Below, one piece after another: positions 9,233-18,397 of a stretch of DNA of 64,000 bases. Under the pieces are notes generated by a model. The model was not told the DNA's origin, ran no database searches, and saw only the letters and a list, made by a program, of their open reading frames with translations. The translations under genes and the position numbers were made by a program. The DNA is from Lentisphaerae bacterium ADurb.Bin242 (GTDB lineage Bacteria > Verrucomicrobiota > Lentisphaeria > Victivallales > UBA1829). How positions within the stretch are numbered: the stretch's first letter is position 1; the number at the start of each line of letters is the position of its first letter. Location of the stretch: NCBI GenBank assembly GCA_002069785.1, contig MWCA01000012.1, positions 1 to 64,000 of the forward strand, given 5' to 3'.

Positions 9233-10162
9233 TCAGAATCTCTGCTTGTAAAAGTGACAGTAAGGAGTGCGTCCGTTCTTCTCGTAATAGTCCTGATGAT
9301 ACGGCTCCGCATTCCAGAAACGCTGAAACGGCTCGAGCTTCGTCTGGATGTCATACCCTTTTTCCCGGAGGATCTTCAGAAGGGTTTCGGCGGTTTTCCT
9401 CTGGGTTTCGTCCAAAGGAAAGATTGCGGAGCGATATTGGGAACCGACGTCGGGACCCTGCCGGTTTTTCTGCGTGGGATCGTGGATTTCCAGAAAATAT
9501 TTGCAGAGCGTCTCATAGTCCGTCAGCCCGGCGTCGTAAAAGATCTGGACCGCTTCCGCATGCCCGGTCCGTCCGGAACAGACCTTCCGGTAGGAAGGCG
9601 CCCGTACCGTTCCGCCGGTGTATCCGCTGACGGCGGCCAGCACGCCCTTTCGTCCCCGGAAAAGCTCTTCCACGCCCCAGAAGCAGCCTCCGGCGAAAAC
9701 CGCGCGGCGGATACGTCCCTTTTCCTGGTCCTCGAATACCAGCGAGACCGAGTTGACGCAGTGGCGGGTGTCTTTTTCCGTCAGGTTTTCCCCGGTGAAA
9801 ATATGTCCGAGATGGGCGCCGCACCGGATACAGGTGATCTCCGTGCGGACTTTGTCGGCGTCCGCGCTTTTCCGGACCGCGCCGGGAATCTCGTCATCGA
9901 AAGCGGGCCAGCCGCAGCCGGAATTGAACTTGTCATCCGAGGAATAAAGCGGCGCGCCGCAGTTGCGGCAGGCATACACTCCCCGCTGGAAAAAACGGTC
10001 ATATTTCCCGGTAAACGGAAATTCCGTCCCTTTTTGAAGAATCACCTTTTTCTCGAATTCGGACAGCGGACCGTACGGCATTTCTTTCGGAACAGACGTC
10101 TCCATGGCAGCACCCCCATTCATCAGGACGGACAGCAGAAAAAATGACACATAGCTCCGCAT
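9233..10162 (-). CDS. msrAB: exported MsrB-MsrA peptide methionine sulfoxide reductase
   Basis: The fusion reduces both stereoisomers of methionine sulfoxide in oxidised proteins. The MsrB domain comes first (about residues 30-145), with zinc cysteines 65, 68, 111 and 114 and catalytic Cys135 in RHCVNSVSL. The MsrA domain follows with Cys160 in GGCFWG. The first 19 residues form a signal peptide, so it should act outside the cytoplasm. I chose the ATG at 10162, with a GGGGGA site, over an in-frame TTG at 10189. It stands alone. MsrB-MsrA order is the less usual arrangement in some phyla but is well known. Confidence 0.93.
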   Translation of the reverse strand: MRSYVSFFLLSVLMNGGAAMETSVPKEMPYGPLSEFEKKVILQKGTEFPFTGKYDRFFQRGVYACRNCGAPLYSSDDKFNSGCGWPAFDDEIPGAVRKSADADKVRTEITCIRCGAHLGHIFTGENLTEKDTRHCVNSVSLVFEDQEKGRIRRAVFAGGCFWGVEELFRGRKGVLAAVSGYTGGTVRAPSYRKVCSGRTGHAEAVQIFYDAGLTDYETLCKYFLEIHDPTQKNRQGPDVGSQYRSAIFPLDETQRKTAETLLKILREKGYDIQTKLEPFQRFWNAEPYHQDYYEKNGRTPYCHFYKQRF

Positions 10163-10387
10163 GATGACAATTCCCCCTTTTTTCCTCAAAGACCCTTCCG
10201 GAAGGTTTTTGTTCCGCGAAAAGAAGGAAACACTCTTCTTTTTTTCGGTTTTTCACCGTAAAAAGTCGCACTTTTCTTTGTTTTTTTCTTTCATCCTTTC
10301 AAATATGTGGTAGATTAATGAAATAAAATGCCCTCATTAAATTTTAAATGAATCATTTCAAATGAATGAAAAAAGGAATTGAAAAAA

Positions 10388-11407
10388 ATGGGAAATCTCC
10401 TGGAAACAATCCGTGAAAAAGCCAAAAAACTGAACCGCAAAATCTGTCTGACCGAGAGCGACGATCCCCGGAACCTGAAAGCCGCCGAAAAACTCGTGCA
10501 GACCGGCTATGCGAGACCGGTGCTCGTGGGACGGGAAGCCGCCATCCGCGTGCTGGCGGTGGAAAACGGAATCTCCCTCAACGGCGTGGAGATCGCGGAT
10601 GTCGAAAAGGCCCCGAACCTTCCCAAATATATTGACACGGTCGTTGAAATCCGTAAAAACAAAGGGTTGACCCCCGAACAGGCCCGCGAGTGGCTCAAGG
10701 ACACCTGTGTGTTCTCCGCCGCGATGGTCTGCGCCGGAGACGCCCACGGCTATGTGGCCGGCGGCGGAAATCCGAAAGGGTACAACCACAACACGGCCGG
10801 CAAGACGCGTCCCGCGCTCCAGCTTTTCAAGACCGCTCCCGGCATGAAGTCCGCCTCCGCTTGCTTCATCATGCAGCTGCCCGATCCGAAGTGGGGTTTC
10901 AACGGCGCGCTCTTCTACGCGGACTGCGGCCTGAACATCAATCCCGACGCCGAGCAGCTTGCCGAGATCGCGGTGGCCACGGCCCGGACGTTCAAGATGT
11001 TCACCGGAGCGGAACCCAAGGTCGGCATGATCAGCTGTTCCACGAAAGGTTCCGCGCACGATCCGATCATTGACAAGGTGATCGAGGCGACGGCGAAGGC
11101 CCAGGCCATGGCGCCCGAATTCGAGATCGACGGCGAATTCCAGTTCGACGCGGCCATCCTCCCCGAGATCGCGGCGAAGAAGGCCCCGGATTCCAAGGTC
11201 GCGGGATACTGCAACGTCCTGATTTTCCCGGACCTGAACTGCGGCAACAGCATTTACAAGGCCACGGAACGTCTGGCCGGCGCGACCGCGATCGGTCCCC
11301 TGGTGCAGGGACTCCGCAGGCCGTTCAACGATGTCTCCCGCGGCTGTTCCGCCGATGACATCGTGGACTGCGCCTGTGTGGCCGCCATCACCGAATGGGT
11401 CGGCTGA
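10388..11407 (+). CDS. pta: phosphate acetyltransferase
   Basis: The enzyme interconverts acetyl-CoA and acetyl phosphate in the cytoplasm. The 339-residue length fits the short single-domain Pta. Visible family segments include SAAMVCAGDAHGYVAGG, FQFDAAILPEIAAKK, NVLIFPDLNCGNSIYK and the closing PFNDVSRGCSADDIV. An AAGGA ribosome-binding site lies 10 bases before the ATG at 10388; an upstream TTG would add only three residues. No acetate kinase gene is next to it. Phosphate butyryltransferase is an alternative, but the C-terminal motif favours acetyl. Confidence 0.88.
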   Translation: MGNLLETIREKAKKLNRKICLTESDDPRNLKAAEKLVQTGYARPVLVGREAAIRVLAVENGISLNGVEIADVEKAPNLPKYIDTVVEIRKNKGLTPEQAREWLKDTCVFSAAMVCAGDAHGYVAGGGNPKGYNHNTAGKTRPALQLFKTAPGMKSASACFIMQLPDPKWGFNGALFYADCGLNINPDAEQLAEIAVATARTFKMFTGAEPKVGMISCSTKGSAHDPIIDKVIEATAKAQAMAPEFEIDGEFQFDAAILPEIAAKKAPDSKVAGYCNVLIFPDLNCGNSIYKATERLAGATAIGPLVQGLRRPFNDVSRGCSADDIVDCACVAAITEWVG

Positions 11408-11529
11408 GTTCCGGTTCCGGGGCCCGGGGAATTCCCGTTGCGCTTTCCCGGGACGGCTTGCGGAAAGGTTCCCCGGCCCGGAATGGATGAATTTTCCGCT
11501 TGGTTCTTTTGCGGAAACAGGGAGGCTTG

Positions 11530-12837
11530 ATGAATCCGGATTCGTTCGTGATTATACTTGAAATCTGCGCAATGGTTCTTCTGGTGGTGGTTTCGGCCTT
11601 CTGTTCCAGCGCGGAGATGTCCCTTTTTTCGCTGAGCCGTCCGAAGATTCTTTCCTACAGGGAGGACCCGTCCCCTGTCCGTCGCCGGATCTGGCAGCTG
11701 ATGTCCGGACAGCACCGGACGCTGATCACGATCATTTTCTGCAACATGTTCGTGAACAGCTGCGTCTCGATGCTGAACGATGAGGTCATGGAGAATCTGA
11801 AGCTGTCTCCCTCCCTGACGCTGGTCGTTTCGAGCGTGACCGGCATTGTCATCCTGCTGCTTTTCGGGGAAATCAGCCCCATGACCGTGGCGTATGTCTA
11901 TGCCGAAAAATGGTCCGTCTACGTGGCGACGCCGGTTTTCATCGCCCGGAAACTGCTTTCTCCACTGACGTCTGTGGTGGAGAAATTCTGCGACGGATGC
12001 CTGAATCTCCTGGGACGCGCCGCTCCCGTCGGTCTTTCCCAGGAGGAGTATCTTTCCTACATTGACCTTTCCTACGAGCGCGGAACCTTCACGAAGGAAG
12101 AGGCCAAGCTCATGAAGGAGACGTTCGCGCTGCGCAACAAGAGCGTGGAGAGCGTCATGCGCAACCGGGCGGATCTGCGTTTTATTTCCAGGACCGCCTC
12201 CCCGGCCGAGATCAGCCGGACGATCCGCGAGCATTCCCAGGCGTATCTGCCGGTCACCGGCGACGGCCGGCTGGACACCGCCGACGCGGTCCTGTCCGCC
12301 CGCGCCTTTTTCGCACTGACTCCGGAGGAGCGCGTTCACTGGCAGGACTCCCTTGAATCCGGAGTCCTTTTCATTCCGGAAAAGACGACTCTGGAGAAGG
12401 CTTTGCACACCATGAAAAAAGCCAACGCGAATGCGGCGCTGGCGGCGGACGAATACGGCGCCGTGTCGGGCGTCATCACGCGGGAGGATATCTATTCGGA
12501 GTTGACCGGGCGTTCCGTCGAGCTGGACGAACAGCCGATCCTCGATCTGGTCCGGGTCGGGGAGAACCGATGGATTTTCGACGGCCTGGCGACGTTCGAC
12601 TTCATGAAGATGGCGCTTTCCCTGAAGGTCGAGCCGGGCCGTTTCTGCGCCACCACGCTCAACGGCGTGTTCTGCGAGCTTCTCGGGGCGATTCCCCAGC
12701 AGGGCGACAGCGTTTCCTTCGACAACGTCACGCTGTTTGCCAGCGCCGTTTCCCGTAACCGGGTGACCCGCATGCTCGTCACCGTGGAGGAGCCCGGCGT
12801 GTTCGGCAACGGAACCAGAAAGGAGGGCGGACAATGA
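11530..12837 (+). CDS. CNNM/CorC-HlyC family membrane protein
   Basis: The protein belongs to the DUF21 (CNNM) plus CBS family, linked to magnesium or other divalent cation handling. The N-terminal DUF21 region (about residues 1-190) has hydrophobic segments and the SAFCSSAEMSLFSLS start typical of the family. A CBS pair follows, then a C-terminal transporter-associated domain (near residues 340-420). The ATG at 11530 follows a GGGAGG site; an upstream TTG is less likely. Its TGA overlaps the ATG of the next gene, a second CNNM protein, so the two are translationally coupled and may form a complex. Confidence 0.85.
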   Translation: MNPDSFVIILEICAMVLLVVVSAFCSSAEMSLFSLSRPKILSYREDPSPVRRRIWQLMSGQHRTLITIIFCNMFVNSCVSMLNDEVMENLKLSPSLTLVVSSVTGIVILLLFGEISPMTVAYVYAEKWSVYVATPVFIARKLLSPLTSVVEKFCDGCLNLLGRAAPVGLSQEEYLSYIDLSYERGTFTKEEAKLMKETFALRNKSVESVMRNRADLRFISRTASPAEISRTIREHSQAYLPVTGDGRLDTADAVLSARAFFALTPEERVHWQDSLESGVLFIPEKTTLEKALHTMKKANANAALAADEYGAVSGVITREDIYSELTGRSVELDEQPILDLVRVGENRWIFDGLATFDFMKMALSLKVEPGRFCATTLNGVFCELLGAIPQQGDSVSFDNVTLFASAVSRNRVTRMLVTVEEPGVFGNGTRKEGGQ

Positions 12838-13832
12838 TTCTGTATTTCTCTCTCGCTCTCCTCTTCATCTGCTTGCAGGGGTTCTTCGCCGGAATGGAGA
12901 CCGGAATGGTGTCCGTTCTGCGGCCCCGTGCGGAGCATGCTGCGAAACAGGGGAAGAGGTCCGCGGAACTCGTGGTGTTTTTCCTGCACCGGCCCGGAAT
13001 GATGATCGCGACTGCGCTGATCGGCGTGAACATCAGCGTGGTGATGGCTTCGCTGATGACCAAGAAATTCATCGAATGTTTCCATTTTTCCGGCAGCGCG
13101 TCCCTTTTCATTTCCAGCTCCGTGCTGAGCGTCATCCTGCTTGCCTGCGAGATTGTTCCGAAAAACTGGTTCCGGGAAGCCGCCTTCGTCCGGTGCTCCC
13201 GCTTCATCTACGTTTTTTACGGGGCCTACCTGCTGCTTTATTTTCCCGTCCGGCTTTTTGCGGCGTTCACCGGGTTTCTAAGCTCGTTGATCGGGAAGAT
13301 TCATCCGGAAAAGGCCACGGAGCCGAACGTGGCCATGCGCGAGGACTTCCGCCTGTTCCTCCGCGAGAGCCGCACGTACGGCTCGGTGGACGAAGCGACG
13401 GCTTCCATTCTGGACCGCGCGATGGATATTCCCGGAATGCTGATCCGCCGGATCATGATCCCCCGGAACAACGTTCCCGAAATCCCGTCTTCCGTGTCGA
13501 TCCGCGACGCCTTCGATTTCTGCCGCAGGCACAATGTCACCAAGATCCCGGTGTATCCGGACCGCAAGGGCAAGGATTCGGAGCGTGAATGGTGCGGCGT
13601 GTTCAACATCTATGACGCCATTTATTCGGTCGACGAGGAAAAATGGAATGAAACGCCGGTTTCGAGCTGTTCCACCCGCCTTTATTTCATCGATGAAAAT
13701 CTGAAATTGGGCGAACTGATGGAGCGCCTGCGGTTCCGCCGGATCGCGTTTTTCGTCGTTCATGACGAAGACCGGAAACAGTGCGGCATTGTGCGGCCGG
13801 AGGATCTGGCCGCCCTGCTGTTCGAGAATTAG
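12834..13832 (+). CDS. second CNNM/CorC-HlyC family protein
   Basis: This 332-residue protein shows the same DUF21 layout as its neighbour: a first membrane segment with FFAGMETGMVSVL, more membrane helices up to about residue 150, then a CBS pair. It lacks the C-terminal transporter-associated domain, which explains its shorter length. It starts at an ATGA overlap with the previous gene. The two are paralogs by layout but clearly diverged, which fits a heteromeric cation transporter or sensor. That last point is inference. Confidence 0.82.
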   Translation: MILYFSLALLFICLQGFFAGMETGMVSVLRPRAEHAAKQGKRSAELVVFFLHRPGMMIATALIGVNISVVMASLMTKKFIECFHFSGSASLFISSSVLSVILLACEIVPKNWFREAAFVRCSRFIYVFYGAYLLLYFPVRLFAAFTGFLSSLIGKIHPEKATEPNVAMREDFRLFLRESRTYGSVDEATASILDRAMDIPGMLIRRIMIPRNNVPEIPSSVSIRDAFDFCRRHNVTKIPVYPDRKGKDSEREWCGVFNIYDAIYSVDEEKWNETPVSSCSTRLYFIDENLKLGELMERLRFRRIAFFVVHDEDRKQCGIVRPEDLAALLFEN

Positions 13833-13899
13833 GCTGCAAGTTGGGAAAAAGTCCCGTGGAATAAAAATCACCTTATTGAAAAGGAAAGGAAAAAAGAAA

Positions 13900-14190
13900 A
13901 TGTCACTGGAAAGCGCAAGAGCATTTTGTGTGAGGATGATGAGCGACGAGGATTTCAGGGCGGCGCTCGGCAATGTGAAGTCGACGGCGGAAATCGACAA
14001 GCTGGTTTCCGCCGAGTACAGTTTCACCCGGACGGAATTTGCCAAGGTCATCGGGGAGTTCGTCGGACACAAACTCGAAGAGGGCGAACTGGAAAAACTC
14101 ATCTGCGGCTTCTATGAGGAGCAGATGAACGCAGGCAACACCGATGTCTGCAAAGTTGTCATCGAATGGCTCGGAACACTGAAGAATTAA
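13900..14190 (+). CDS. Nif11-like small protein
   Basis: The 96-residue protein opens MSLESARAFCVRMMSDEDFR, close to the Nif11 pattern (Ser-x-Glu-x-A-x-x-F, then an Asp-rich helix). A TRTEFAKVI segment follows, equivalent to the Nif11 ft-x-x-el helix. Nif11 proteins include leader peptides of modified natural products. Here there is no Gly-Gly cleavage site, no Cys/Ser/Thr-rich core, and no modifying enzyme nearby, so a precursor role is not supported. An AAGGAAAGGA site lies before the ATG. The gene is followed at once by an 18-bp inverted repeat. Confidence 0.62.
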   Translation: MSLESARAFCVRMMSDEDFRAALGNVKSTAEIDKLVSAEYSFTRTEFAKVIGEFVGHKLEEGELEKLICGFYEEQMNAGNTDVCKVVIEWLGTLKN

Positions 14191-14203
14191 TTTGTAAGTG
14201 AAG

Positions 14204-14256
14204 AGTTTGTAAGTTTGTAAGAGAATGGAAGTTTTCAACTTACAAACTTACAAACT
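14204..14256. repeat. perfect 18-bp inverted repeat (copy 2 of the 18-mer family)
   Basis: The arms 14204-14221 and 14239-14256 are exact reverse complements, with a 17-base loop. Each arm is two 9-mers of the form acttacaaa. The element lies just after the Nif11-like gene and before the lipoprotein gene. It could form a strong RNA hairpin, but no T run follows, so it is not a standard terminator. Confidence 0.75.
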
Positions 14257-14288
14257 GTCCAACTGAAAACTGAACCTCGGGGGTTTTT

Positions 14289-15710
14289 ATGCGGAAAAAG
14301 TTGCATTTCTACGGTGCGGCGCTGGCCGCGGTCTGTCTGGCTGCTCTGGTCGCCTGCGGAAAAAAGACGCCGGAAAAAGCGGTTCCGGAGACAAAAACCG
14401 AGGCGGCTGCGCCGGTGAAGCCGAAACCTCAGCCCAGACCCCGACCGGAAGTCCGGGATTCCGAGGAAGGCTCGTTGAAGGTCCGGATTTCCTCCTCCGA
14501 ACAGAAGGAAACTCCGCCCGTTGTCCAGGAGGGGGATGCCAACGTGGTGGTGCTTTCCGCCGACGATCCCGGCGCGAAGGAAAAGAATACGACGCTCTCC
14601 CGGAAAGAGGAGGAGACCCGCAAATCTCTCCGCACCAAGCGTCCGGAGAATTCGCTGGCGGAACAGCTTTCCCCCCTGAACGACGGCAAGGTGATCCGGT
14701 GGTCTCCCAGGTGGGTTTCCGGCGGCACGGGCGGCGTGAGGCTCCCCGCCTGGGCGATGAGCCGCGATTTCAGCGTCATCGTGTTCGTGGAAACCCTGGG
14801 CGAGGGGGAAGGGCCGTTCAGTTCCCGTCTGGTGGTATATGACACGCATACCTGGACCATTCTGCTGGTGCATCATCTCCTCAAGCTGGACGTCCGTTCG
14901 GCCGTCTTCTCGAAAAGTCAGCATCTGGCGGTGCTGTGCCGCGGACAGGAGGCGTTCAAGACCCCGGATGAACTGCTGGTGATCCGTCTCCGGGACGGGC
15001 TTCCCGTTGCGAGAGTGACTGTGCCGGACGGGGAACGGGTGTATGCGGATTCCCTGGACCGTTTCTTCGTGGTCCGCCGGAAGACCTCGCCACAGGCAAA
15101 CAAGGTTATCGTGCTGGAGAATCTCTTTCCGGACAAGCCGGTCAAACAAGGGGAAAAAGAGATGGAAAGCGTCAATGCTTCGCCCGTTGTGACTTTTTCG
15201 GAGGACGGAGACCGGGTTTTCTTCGCGGGCGACAAAGCGCTCGAGAGCTTCAAGAGTTCCGACCTCCGCCCGTTGTCGTCCGTTCCTCTTCCGGAAAAAT
15301 TCGTGACGCGGTCGGCTCTGGCGGTCGGTCCGGATGCGGTGATCCTTGCCCCGCGCCCGGAAACCCGGTGTGATGCGCTGCGGATTCAGAACGGACAGGT
15401 CCAGCCTTTCGGAGAGCCTTCCGGCGGAGTGCTGGCATCGCCGGTTCCCTCCGGCGGCCTGTTTTATGCCGTGATGAACCGGAAGGGAAAGGTGGCGCTG
15501 ACGGTGTTGTCCACCCTTCAGGAAAAGGAATCTTTCTCCCCGGAGACGCTGGTTCCCCGGACGACCGGCAATCCGGAGGCGCTGTTTGCATTTCCGCATG
15601 CCAAATGCCTGGCGGTCCTGGATGCGGGCGGCTCATTTTACCTGATCTACAAAGACCCGACCGGGAAACGTTTCCGGAAAGAACTGCTGTTTTCAGCCAC
15701 AAGACAATGA
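14289..15710 (+). CDS. putative lipoprotein of unknown function
   Basis: The 473-residue protein has a lipoprotein signal with LAALVAC as lipobox (Cys23). A Lys/Pro/Glu-rich linker follows (residues 25-60), then a Lys/Glu-rich region. From about residue 140 to the end the sequence is β-rich with repeated short strands (SRDFSVIVFVETLG, AVFSKSQHLAVLC, VTFSEDGDRVFFAG, ALFAFPHAKCLAVL). This resembles a WD40- or YVTN-like propeller. I infer an outer- or inner-membrane-anchored propeller protein. It is flanked on both sides by the 18-mer repeat elements, so it is probably its own transcription unit. Confidence 0.68.
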   Translation: MRKKLHFYGAALAAVCLAALVACGKKTPEKAVPETKTEAAAPVKPKPQPRPRPEVRDSEEGSLKVRISSSEQKETPPVVQEGDANVVVLSADDPGAKEKNTTLSRKEEETRKSLRTKRPENSLAEQLSPLNDGKVIRWSPRWVSGGTGGVRLPAWAMSRDFSVIVFVETLGEGEGPFSSRLVVYDTHTWTILLVHHLLKLDVRSAVFSKSQHLAVLCRGQEAFKTPDELLVIRLRDGLPVARVTVPDGERVYADSLDRFFVVRRKTSPQANKVIVLENLFPDKPVKQGEKEMESVNASPVVTFSEDGDRVFFAGDKALESFKSSDLRPLSSVPLPEKFVTRSALAVGPDAVILAPRPETRCDALRIQNGQVQPFGEPSGGVLASPVPSGGLFYAVMNRKGKVALTVLSTLQEKESFSPETLVPRTTGNPEALFAFPHAKCLAVLDAGGSFYLIYKDPTGKRFRKELLFSATRQ

Positions 15711-15714
15711 GGGG

Positions 15715-15815
15715 AGTTTGTAAGTTGGGGAGTTTGTAAGTTGGAGAGTTTATCCGTGAAATTTGCGGCGGACCCGCTTACAAACTTACAAACTTACAAA
15801 TTTACAAACTTGCAA
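15715..15815. repeat. 18-mer family, copy 3 (complex inverted repeat)
   Basis: Two copies of gtttgtaagttg come first. After a short spacer, three tandem 9-mer units of the opposite sense follow, including the exact 18-mer at 15777-15794. The halves can pair into a long imperfect stem. It lies between the lipoprotein gene and the LolA-like gene. Confidence 0.7.
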
Positions 15816-15905
15816 CCTTCGCCTTGAACTGCTATATTCTATGGCTTGGGAAATCTGCCCCCTGTTGCGGGAGAGAATGATATAAGACGGGAGATGCGTG
15901 GTATT

Positions 15906-16793
15906 ATGAAGGTGAATCAACGAAGCCTCTTTTTATCGGGAACCGTTCTGCTGCTTGCCGTGTTCTGTCCGGCGTGCGCCGATCTGTTGAAGCTGGAGCC
16001 GCAGGACCCGGCCGATATGACTGTCCAGGAACTGATCGTGAAGATGAATCAGGCGACCGATCCGAAAGGAGTCTACCGGAATTGCAAGTCGTATGTCATG
16101 AAGCAGGAGTTTTCGACGATCCGCTCCGGGACAAGGGATAACTATTCCCTGGAAGTCAAGTTCAAGGCTCCGAACCGGATCCGGATCACCACGTTCCGCG
16201 GCAGCCGTGCGACCATCGCGGACATTTACAACAACGGCCAGGCGTGGAAAGTCGACTGCATCATGGGAAAAGGCACGAAAGTCACGGGAATGGGACTTTC
16301 CCTGGTGGAGATCTTCTCCCAGATGGCCAATCCCGCCATGGATGCAACCAAGATATTCAAAAAGGTCACCATCGACATGAGCACGGACACCGGCGTGAAA
16401 ATGTACCGCCTGATCTGCGATCCGTGCAAGGACGGAATTGCCCCTTATGTGTTTTACATCGACGGCAGCACCTTCCTGACTGTGCGCTTGGAGACCATCA
16501 TGTATGCTTCCGACGGAGAAGAGTATCTTTACATCAGTCTGCCGACGGCTTACGAATGGTTCGGAGAGTTCCGTATTCCCACCACTTCCACGGTCAAACT
16601 GATGGATGCGACGAACATTTCCAAAGTCACCGAGTTTGCCATCAATGTCGATATTCCCGACTCTGAATTCCTGCCGCCGGTGCCGTTCACTCATCAGGCG
16701 GAGATCCTTCAGGAAGTGAGAAAAGCCTCGGCCATGATCTCCGCAAAACCCGCGGAGAAATCGGCTTCGGCCTCAAAGAAAGAGAAAAAATGA
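15906..16793 (+). CDS. exported protein, outer-membrane-lipoprotein-sorting-like
   Basis: The 295-residue protein has a signal peptide with a possible lipobox-like end (FCPACADLL). After MTVQELIVKMNQA comes a run of β strands (SLEVKFKAPNRIRITT, ATIADIYNNGQAWKVD) of the kind seen in LolA/LolB-like folds that bind acyl chains. I call the fold, not the job. I chose the ATG at 15906 because the signal peptide begins there; the frame stays open upstream. Its last four bases overlap the next gene's start, so the two are coupled. Confidence 0.6.
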   Translation: MKVNQRSLFLSGTVLLLAVFCPACADLLKLEPQDPADMTVQELIVKMNQATDPKGVYRNCKSYVMKQEFSTIRSGTRDNYSLEVKFKAPNRIRITTFRGSRATIADIYNNGQAWKVDCIMGKGTKVTGMGLSLVEIFSQMANPAMDATKIFKKVTIDMSTDTGVKMYRLICDPCKDGIAPYVFYIDGSTFLTVRLETIMYASDGEEYLYISLPTAYEWFGEFRIPTTSTVKLMDATNISKVTEFAINVDIPDSEFLPPVPFTHQAEILQEVRKASAMISAKPAEKSASASKKEKK

Positions 16794-17050
16794 AAAGCGC
16801 TTTTGAACTGGCTCTCGAACGGACCGGTGGCAAGCTGACCGAGCTGTCCGAGGAAAAGAAAAACAAAATTTCCGACATCGACCGCTTTTACAAATCCAAA
16901 ATCGCGGAGGCGGAGCTTTCCGCGCAGCAGCGCATTGCCCGGGAACAGGACCCCGCCAAGATCGACGAGATCAAAGAGTCTCTCGTTACGGAGATCGCCT
17001 CGTTCCGGGACAAATGCGAACGGGAGAAGAATGCGGTCCGCAGCGAATGA
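16790..17050 (+). CDS. small coiled-coil protein, 86 residues
   Basis: The start MKSAFELALERTGG and the charged helical body (Lys/Glu/Ala-rich, no membrane segment) match a small hypothetical protein found in several PVC bacteria, as I recall. The function is unknown. It overlaps the upstream LolA-like gene by an ATGA and is followed 77 bases later by the cysteine desulfurase-like gene. It is probably cytoplasmic and helical throughout. Confidence 0.65.
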   Translation: MKSAFELALERTGGKLTELSEEKKNKISDIDRFYKSKIAEAELSAQQRIAREQDPAKIDEIKESLVTEIASFRDKCEREKNAVRSE

Positions 17051-17127
17051 TTTTTCCAGGGCGGAACGGGTTCCCGTTGTCCTTTGACGCGGATCCTGGA
17101 ACAGGAATCCAACCCACAGGCAAATCC

Positions 17128-18249
17128 ATGGAAATCTATCTTGACAATGCGGCCGCCGTTCCCTGCGCTCCACGGACGGCGGAGCGTTTCGCCTCCTTCC
17201 TGAAGGAGTTTCCGGGCAATCAGGAGTCCATGGGATACCATGGAAATTCCGTGCGCCGTGTTCTGGAACAGGCTTCGGAAAAGGTTGTCCGCGCCCTCGC
17301 CGGCACGTCCGAAGTCTCCCTGCTGTGGGTCAATTCCGGTACGGAGGCATTGATTGCCGGAGTGGAAGCCGCCTGCCGGGTCCGCGGAAAGGGAACGATC
17401 GTCACGACGCCGCTGGAGCATCCCGCTCTCGACCGTGCGGTCCGGCGTTCGGCGGAGCGCCATTCCTTGTCGGTGGAGGTCTGTCCGGCCTCCCGGCAGG
17501 GCGTCGGACCGGAACAGCTGGAGCCGCTGCTGAACCGGAACACCGCGATTCTGGCGATCCATCATGTCCAAGGTGAAACCGGAGCCGTGACCGATCTGAA
17601 AGCAATCCGGGAGCTGCTCGACCGCAAGGCTCCGCGGGCCCTGCTTCTGGCGGACACCATGCAGTCGGCGGGAAAACTGCCTCTTCCGTGGCGCGACGCC
17701 CGGATCGATTTCGGAGTCCTTTCCGGACAGAAGATCGGGGTTCCCGGCGGTGCGGCGGTCTTCTGCGCCCGCGAACATGCGAAAGTCCTGTTTTCCCTCC
17801 GTTCCACGGAACATCTGGCGGGCCGCTGCGTTCCCGCCGCTGCGCTGACGCTGGCCGACTGTGTCGCGGAGGCCGTCGCGGACATGCCCGGAAACATCCG
17901 GCATGCCGGAAGGCTCAAAGAGACGCTGTTCGGGGAACTCGTCCGGAACTCCGTCCCCTTCCGGAAGACGGTTCCCGATGAGGCGGCGTCCCCGTATATT
18001 TCTCATTTTCTGGTTCCTCCCTGGCAGGGAGCCATTCTGACCCGGGCCCTGTATGAACACCGTATCAGCGTCGCGCCGGGCAGCGCCTGCGAATCGGAGA
18101 CGCCCGGCGGCTCGCGCGTCCTGAAGGCGATGGGCTTCTCCGGAAAAGAGCGTTTCTGCGCTCTCCGGGTTTCCACCTGGCTGGAAAATACGCCGGAAGA
18201 GCTTGCGGTTTTTGCCCGGACCCTTGCGGAGTGCATCGCCCGGTATTGA
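17128..18249 (+). CDS. cysteine desulfurase-like aminotransferase (class V)
   Basis: These PLP enzymes take sulfur from cysteine for Fe-S clusters or tRNA thiolation. The 373-residue protein starts IYLDNAAAVPC, typical of NifS/IscS. It holds a PLP-lysine motif in SGQKIGVPGG and the mobile-loop cysteine in APGSACES. The usual residue before that lysine is His, and here it is Gln, so activity should be checked. I chose the ATG at 17128 because the family motif begins there; no good ribosome-binding site is visible. No iscU or other Fe-S gene lies next to it. Selenocysteine lyase or another class V enzyme remains possible. Confidence 0.78.
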   Translation: MEIYLDNAAAVPCAPRTAERFASFLKEFPGNQESMGYHGNSVRRVLEQASEKVVRALAGTSEVSLLWVNSGTEALIAGVEAACRVRGKGTIVTTPLEHPALDRAVRRSAERHSLSVEVCPASRQGVGPEQLEPLLNRNTAILAIHHVQGETGAVTDLKAIRELLDRKAPRALLLADTMQSAGKLPLPWRDARIDFGVLSGQKIGVPGGAAVFCAREHAKVLFSLRSTEHLAGRCVPAAALTLADCVAEAVADMPGNIRHAGRLKETLFGELVRNSVPFRKTVPDEAASPYISHFLVPPWQGAILTRALYEHRISVAPGSACESETPGGSRVLKAMGFSGKERFCALRVSTWLENTPEELAVFARTLAECIARY

Positions 18250-18397
18250 GGAAAAAACGGGTGTATTTCCGGACGGCCCGATCCGGATTCTATGGCAGAA
18301 AAACAAACCTCTCCTTGGCAGAAAAATCTTTGAAATCCATCCTTCCGCGGCCATAGTAAGGACAATGTCCATCATTTTTGCGGAAGGAGAACCTGAA

